Part shown: piece after piece, positions 8,726 through 10,476 of the stretch
Numbering within the stretch: the first letter of the stretch is position 1
Layout: every line of letters begins with the position of its first letter
Assembly: GCA_005773695.1 (NCBI GenBank)
Contig: SXHM01000101.1
Span: 1-10,476, forward strand
DNA from: Bacteroidota bacterium
GTDB lineage: Bacteria > Bacteroidota > Bacteroidia > SXHM01
Length of the DNA stretch: 10,476 bases
Direction of reading: 5' to 3'
Program-made: the position numbers and the translations under genes
The notes under the pieces: generated by a model
Seen by the model: only the letters and a program-made list of their open reading frames with translations
Told to the model about the DNA's origin: nothing
The model's database searches: none

Positions 8726-9096
8726 ATTGCTTCCAAAATTTTGTTTTCGTTAAGGATTTTGAAAAAAGGTTTGAGCATTTTTTCATACTCTTTTGCCAAC
8801 GAATAGAAAATAGTTTGCGCTTGTCTTTCCGTTTCAATGAGTTTTCTGTCTTTGAGTTTTCGCAAGTGCTGAGAAACTGCCGAAATGGTCATACCGAGAA
8901 TATCGCTTAGGTCGCAAACACAAAGTTGCTTTTCTTCATAAAGAAGGAAAAGTATTTTCAGTCTTACATTGTTACCCGCTAACTCAAGTCCGCTGGATAA
9001 ATAATCAACTGTCCCTTTGATTTCACTAATCCGGTCTTTGCAACGCATTATCTGCTTAACGTCCGCCTGCTGCCTTATACAAGAAAGATTATCCAT
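8722..9096 (-). CDS. ArsR/SmtB-family metal-responsive repressor, CadC-like, first gene of the mercury operon
   Basis: The 124-residue protein has the ArsR winged-helix core: AGNNVRLKILFLL (40-52), QLCVCDLSDILG (57-68), recognition helix SAVSQHLRKLKDRKL (72-86), and a hairpin ending in TIFYSL. C59 and C61 form the CVC motif of the alpha-3 metal site, and C6 and C19 in the N-terminal arm could complete a thiolate site as C7 and C11 do in CadC. Thiophilic metals such as Hg, Cd or Pb are thus likely inducers, releasing it from DNA. The frame opens further upstream, and a TTG at 9114 could be called as start. I choose ATG 9096-9094 because the -7 promoter box lies between the two, and because MDNLSCI is a sensible start. 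Its stop overlaps merTP (ATGA). MerR is the usual mer regulator, so an ArsR type is a notable variant. Autoregulation is likely from the palindrome in its promoter. Confidence 0.88.
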   Translation of the reverse strand: MDNLSCIRQQADVKQIMRCKDRISEIKGTVDYLSSGLELAGNNVRLKILFLLYEEKQLCVCDLSDILGMTISAVSQHLRKLKDRKLIETERQAQTIFYSLAKEYEKMLKPFFKILNENKILEAI

Positions 9097-9101
9097 AAAT
9101 A

Positions 9102-9132
9102 CAAAGATAAACAAATTGTTTATTTAAGCAAA
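9102..9132 (-). promoter_or_regulatory. Complete Bacteroidota-type promoter of the mercury operon
   Basis: On the minus strand TTTG (9132-9129) is followed by exactly 19 bases and then TATCTTTG (9109-9102). This matches the phylum consensus TTTG, 19-21 bases, TAnnTTTG with no mismatch. Only 5 bases separate the -7 box from the ATG at 9096. Transcription normally starts a few bases beyond the box, so the mRNA should be leaderless or have a leader of only a few bases. Confidence 0.75.
9107..9123. promoter_or_regulatory. Palindromic operator candidate for the ArsR-family repressor
   Basis: ATAAACAA-A-TTGTTTAT is a perfect inverted repeat with 8-base arms and a single central base. It covers part of the -33/-7 spacer and the first bases of the -7 box, so a protein bound here would block RNA polymerase. 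AT-rich palindromes with TGT/ACA half-sites are typical of ArsR/SmtB operators, and the adjacent first gene encodes such a protein. Confidence 0.65.
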
Positions 9133-9155
9133 TACTAAAATACAAAAACATCTTT

Positions 9156-9569
9156 TTATACATTTTCATAAAAGGATAAAAGATTTCCGTATAAGTCTAA
9201 TGCTGCAAATTCTTTTGTGCCATAATAGGTACTTTCTATCTCTGTTTTTTCATTGTGAAGTACCTCTTTTTCTTTTAGCTCCTTATACAGCTCTTCAACT
9301 CCCTTTACTTCAATTCTGCAACTGTGTGTTCCTGCTAAAAAGCTTTCTGCCCCGCTACTAATCGGTTTTAGAAATAGAAAAATGCTTTTCCATTTCCAAT
9401 TGTAATTACAAGAAGCCCACAAATGGAGTTCTATATTGTCACGAACTAAAATTGCAAAGTGTTTTTCTTGATGCCGGCAAGTAAAACCGAATTTGGCTTC
9501 GTAAAAATCAACTGCTTTGTCAATTTTTCGAACAGGAAATGCGGGTATTGTTTTTATTAGCTCTATCAT
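9156..9569 (-). CDS. VOC-superfamily protein, bleomycin-resistance (Ble)-like
   Basis: The 137-residue protein has the two-module fold of the glyoxalase/bleomycin-resistance (VOC) superfamily. The first module begins IPAFPVRKIDKAVDFYEAKFGF (residues about 8-29) and includes HFAILVRDNIELHLWASCN (about 37-55). The second runs from FLAGTHSCRIEVKGVEELYKELKEK to GTKEFAALDLYGNLLSFYENV at the C-terminus. The HLW segment, the SCRIEV strand and the EFAALDLYGNLLSF end resemble Ble proteins, which act as dimers that bind the glycopeptide drug without altering it. It is slightly longer than the usual 120-130 residues, mainly through WKWKSIFLFLKPISSGAES before the second module. The product should be cytosolic. 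The start is ATG 9569-9567, and no clear promoter box is seen in the 107 bases upstream. Its drug specificity cannot be told from sequence alone; another small-ligand role is possible. Confidence 0.82.
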   Translation of the reverse strand: MIELIKTIPAFPVRKIDKAVDFYEAKFGFTCRHQEKHFAILVRDNIELHLWASCNYNWKWKSIFLFLKPISSGAESFLAGTHSCRIEVKGVEELYKELKEKEVLHNEKTEIESTYYGTKEFAALDLYGNLLSFYENV

Positions 9570-9676
9570 TCTCGTGTATTATTTTAATGTTGAGATAAAT
9601 AGCTGAGGCAGCTCAAAGATTGAAAAAAGCTTTCGGTTCCTTGAGTTAGTTTTTAGCCTTTTGTTTCGACGTTATT
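9570..9676. other. Gap between the oxidase and VOC genes, with a short hairpin
   Basis: The gap holds a small inverted repeat, AGCTG-AGG-CAGCT (9601-9613). Further along, 9614-9621 plus 9648-9655 can pair as an 8-bp stem with one G-U, and the loop contains a run of six T on the minus strand. These may contribute to ending the oxidase transcript, but neither is a textbook terminator. No exact TAnnTTTG is present. Confidence 0.3.
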
Positions 9677-10476
9677 TTAATAATTCAAACTCACTCCTAC
9701 GCCCAATCCCATATCACTGTCATAATGTGTACGAATGCCAATATTTTTATTGATAATATATTTTAATTCTGCCATATATTCCATATCGGTATTGACCATA
9801 AAGCCAGCTCTTAATCTTTTTGAAACAGGGATGTCTTCACGCATCAACGATAAACGAACAATCCCATCGTGATATACTTCTGCCTGAAAGTTTACGAGCA
9901 TTGGTAGGGTGTACATAAAACCTAAACTAACTGCTCTGCGTGTATCTTTTTCATTCTTCTGTCCGAATAAATTGGTTTCGTGCTCATCCATTCCCATTTT
10001 ACGATAACGCCAGTCGAAACCTATAAACGGCATAAACCATTGCATTTTTCCGATGTATCTTCCTAAATGTGTTTCTACTTCATAACCGTGCATATCATTG
10101 TAGCCTAAACGCCATTCTGTCCCTAAAGACCATCTTGCATTTTGTAGCATTGCTTCTCCATCGTTACCATTGGTTGCAAAATCGTTCTGTGCCATAAAGT
10201 GAGGCATATTGCTTTCTCTCTGCAATTTATTGTAAGCTTGTTTTTTGTTAGGCAAGTATGGATTTTGATAGTCATCAACTGCAAAAACCCTGTTCATACC
10301 AGACATCATATGATAAAGGATGTGGCAATGAAAAAACCAATCTCCTTCTTCGTTGGCCAGAAATTCGATGGTATCTGTTTCCATAGGCATGATGTCGATT
10401 ATATTTTTGAGGGGAGCGTTTTTCCCTTGGCCATTTATCAGTCTAAAATCAAACCCATGCAAGTGGATAGGATGCC
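9677..10476 (-). CDS. Multicopper oxidase, C-terminal part, fused to a CopB-like outer-membrane barrel domain (5' end outside the window)
   Basis: The visible part begins with HPIHLHG, then about 45 residues later HCHILYHMMSGM. These are the two C-terminal copper signatures of multicopper oxidases: the HPxHLHG histidines bind the type 2/3 sites, and in the second motif Cys, His (+5) and Met (+10) form the type 1 site. The oxidase therefore looks catalytically intact and is probably a CopA-like cuprous oxidase exported across the inner membrane. After the cupredoxin domain the chain continues for nearly 200 residues with alternating aromatic/aliphatic strands: WSLGTEWRLGYNDMHGYEVETH, MQWFMPFIGFDWRYR, AVSLGFMYTLPMLVNFQAEVYHDGIVRLSLMRE and AELKYIINKNIGIRTHYDSD. 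It ends in LGVGVSLNY, with a terminal aromatic residue as in outer-membrane barrels. This resembles CopB, encoded separately in proteobacteria. The true start lies beyond 10476; the TTG at 10462 is internal. Confidence 0.85.
   Translation of the reverse strand, partial: HPIHLHGFDFRLINGQGKNAPLKNIIDIMPMETDTIEFLANEEGDWFFHCHILYHMMSGMNRVFAVDDYQNPYLPNKKQAYNKLQRESNMPHFMAQNDFATNGNDGEAMLQNARWSLGTEWRLGYNDMHGYEVETHLGRYIGKMQWFMPFIGFDWRYRKMGMDEHETNLFGQKNEKDTRRAVSLGFMYTLPMLVNFQAEVYHDGIVRLSLMREDIPVSKRLRAGFMVNTDMEYMAELKYIINKNIGIRTHYDSDMGLGVGVSLNY

Noticed and set aside
9097..9114. TTG at 9114 as the start of the ArsR-type regulator
   Set aside because: The -7 box lies between this TTG and the ATG at 9096, so the TTG would not be on the transcript, and the extra residues (MFIFVF) are unlike the family's N-terminus.
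9614..9621. -7-like CAAAGATT (minus-strand AATCTTTG) upstream of the VOC gene
   Set aside because: One mismatch to the consensus (AA in place of TA), and no TTTG at the proper spacing.
1..10476. tRNA genes, CRISPR arrays, insertion sequences or ICE attachment sites
   Set aside because: I found no cloverleaf, regularly spaced repeat, transposase or integrase, and no paired terminal repeats within the window.

Overview
The window looks like part of an integrative conjugative element (ICE) or its remnant from a member of the Bacteroidota, most likely the Flavobacteriia/Sphingobacteriia side. Three things point there: a DUF1896 gene followed by a giant N6-methylase/helicase gene and an rteC-type regulator, which is the conserved order of CTnDOT-like elements; promoters of the Bacteroidota type (TTTG, 19 bases, TAnnTTTG); and metal-handling gene types typical of that phylum. 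The genus cannot be fixed from the sequence.

Layout. Positions 1-835 (minus strand) hold a very AT-rich gene I do not recognise. Its first 81 codons end at an in-frame amber codon (590-592), yet the same frame stays open for at least 196 more codons to the window edge, so it looks like a gene broken by a single nonsense change. Positions 1017-6855 (plus) are the ICE backbone pair: a DUF1896 gene overlapping by 14 bases an 1804-residue fusion of an N6-adenine methylase-like domain and an SNF2-like helicase. An rteC-family regulator (6864-7682, minus) converges on it with an 8-base gap.

Positions 7914-9096 (minus) form a compact mercury operon: a CadC-like ArsR-family repressor, a fused MerT-MerP importer, and a small cysteine-rich GDCCVxC protein, joined by ATGA and TAATG stop/start overlaps. 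A complete consensus promoter carries a perfect 17-base palindrome overlapping its spacer and -7 box, and ends only 5 bases before the repressor ATG. Next come a bleomycin-resistance-like VOC protein (9156-9569, minus) and the C-terminal part of a multicopper oxidase that continues into an outer-membrane-barrel-like, CopB-type domain (9677-10476, minus, running off the window).

Together these read as an ICE module whose cargo handles metals: mercury sensing and import next to copper oxidation. No mercuric reductase (MerA) lies in the window. The observations most worth following are the promoter/palindrome/near-leaderless start of the mercury operon, three beta-clamp-like motifs in the linker of the giant methylase-helicase, the amber codon inside an otherwise intact frame, and the oxidase-barrel fusion.
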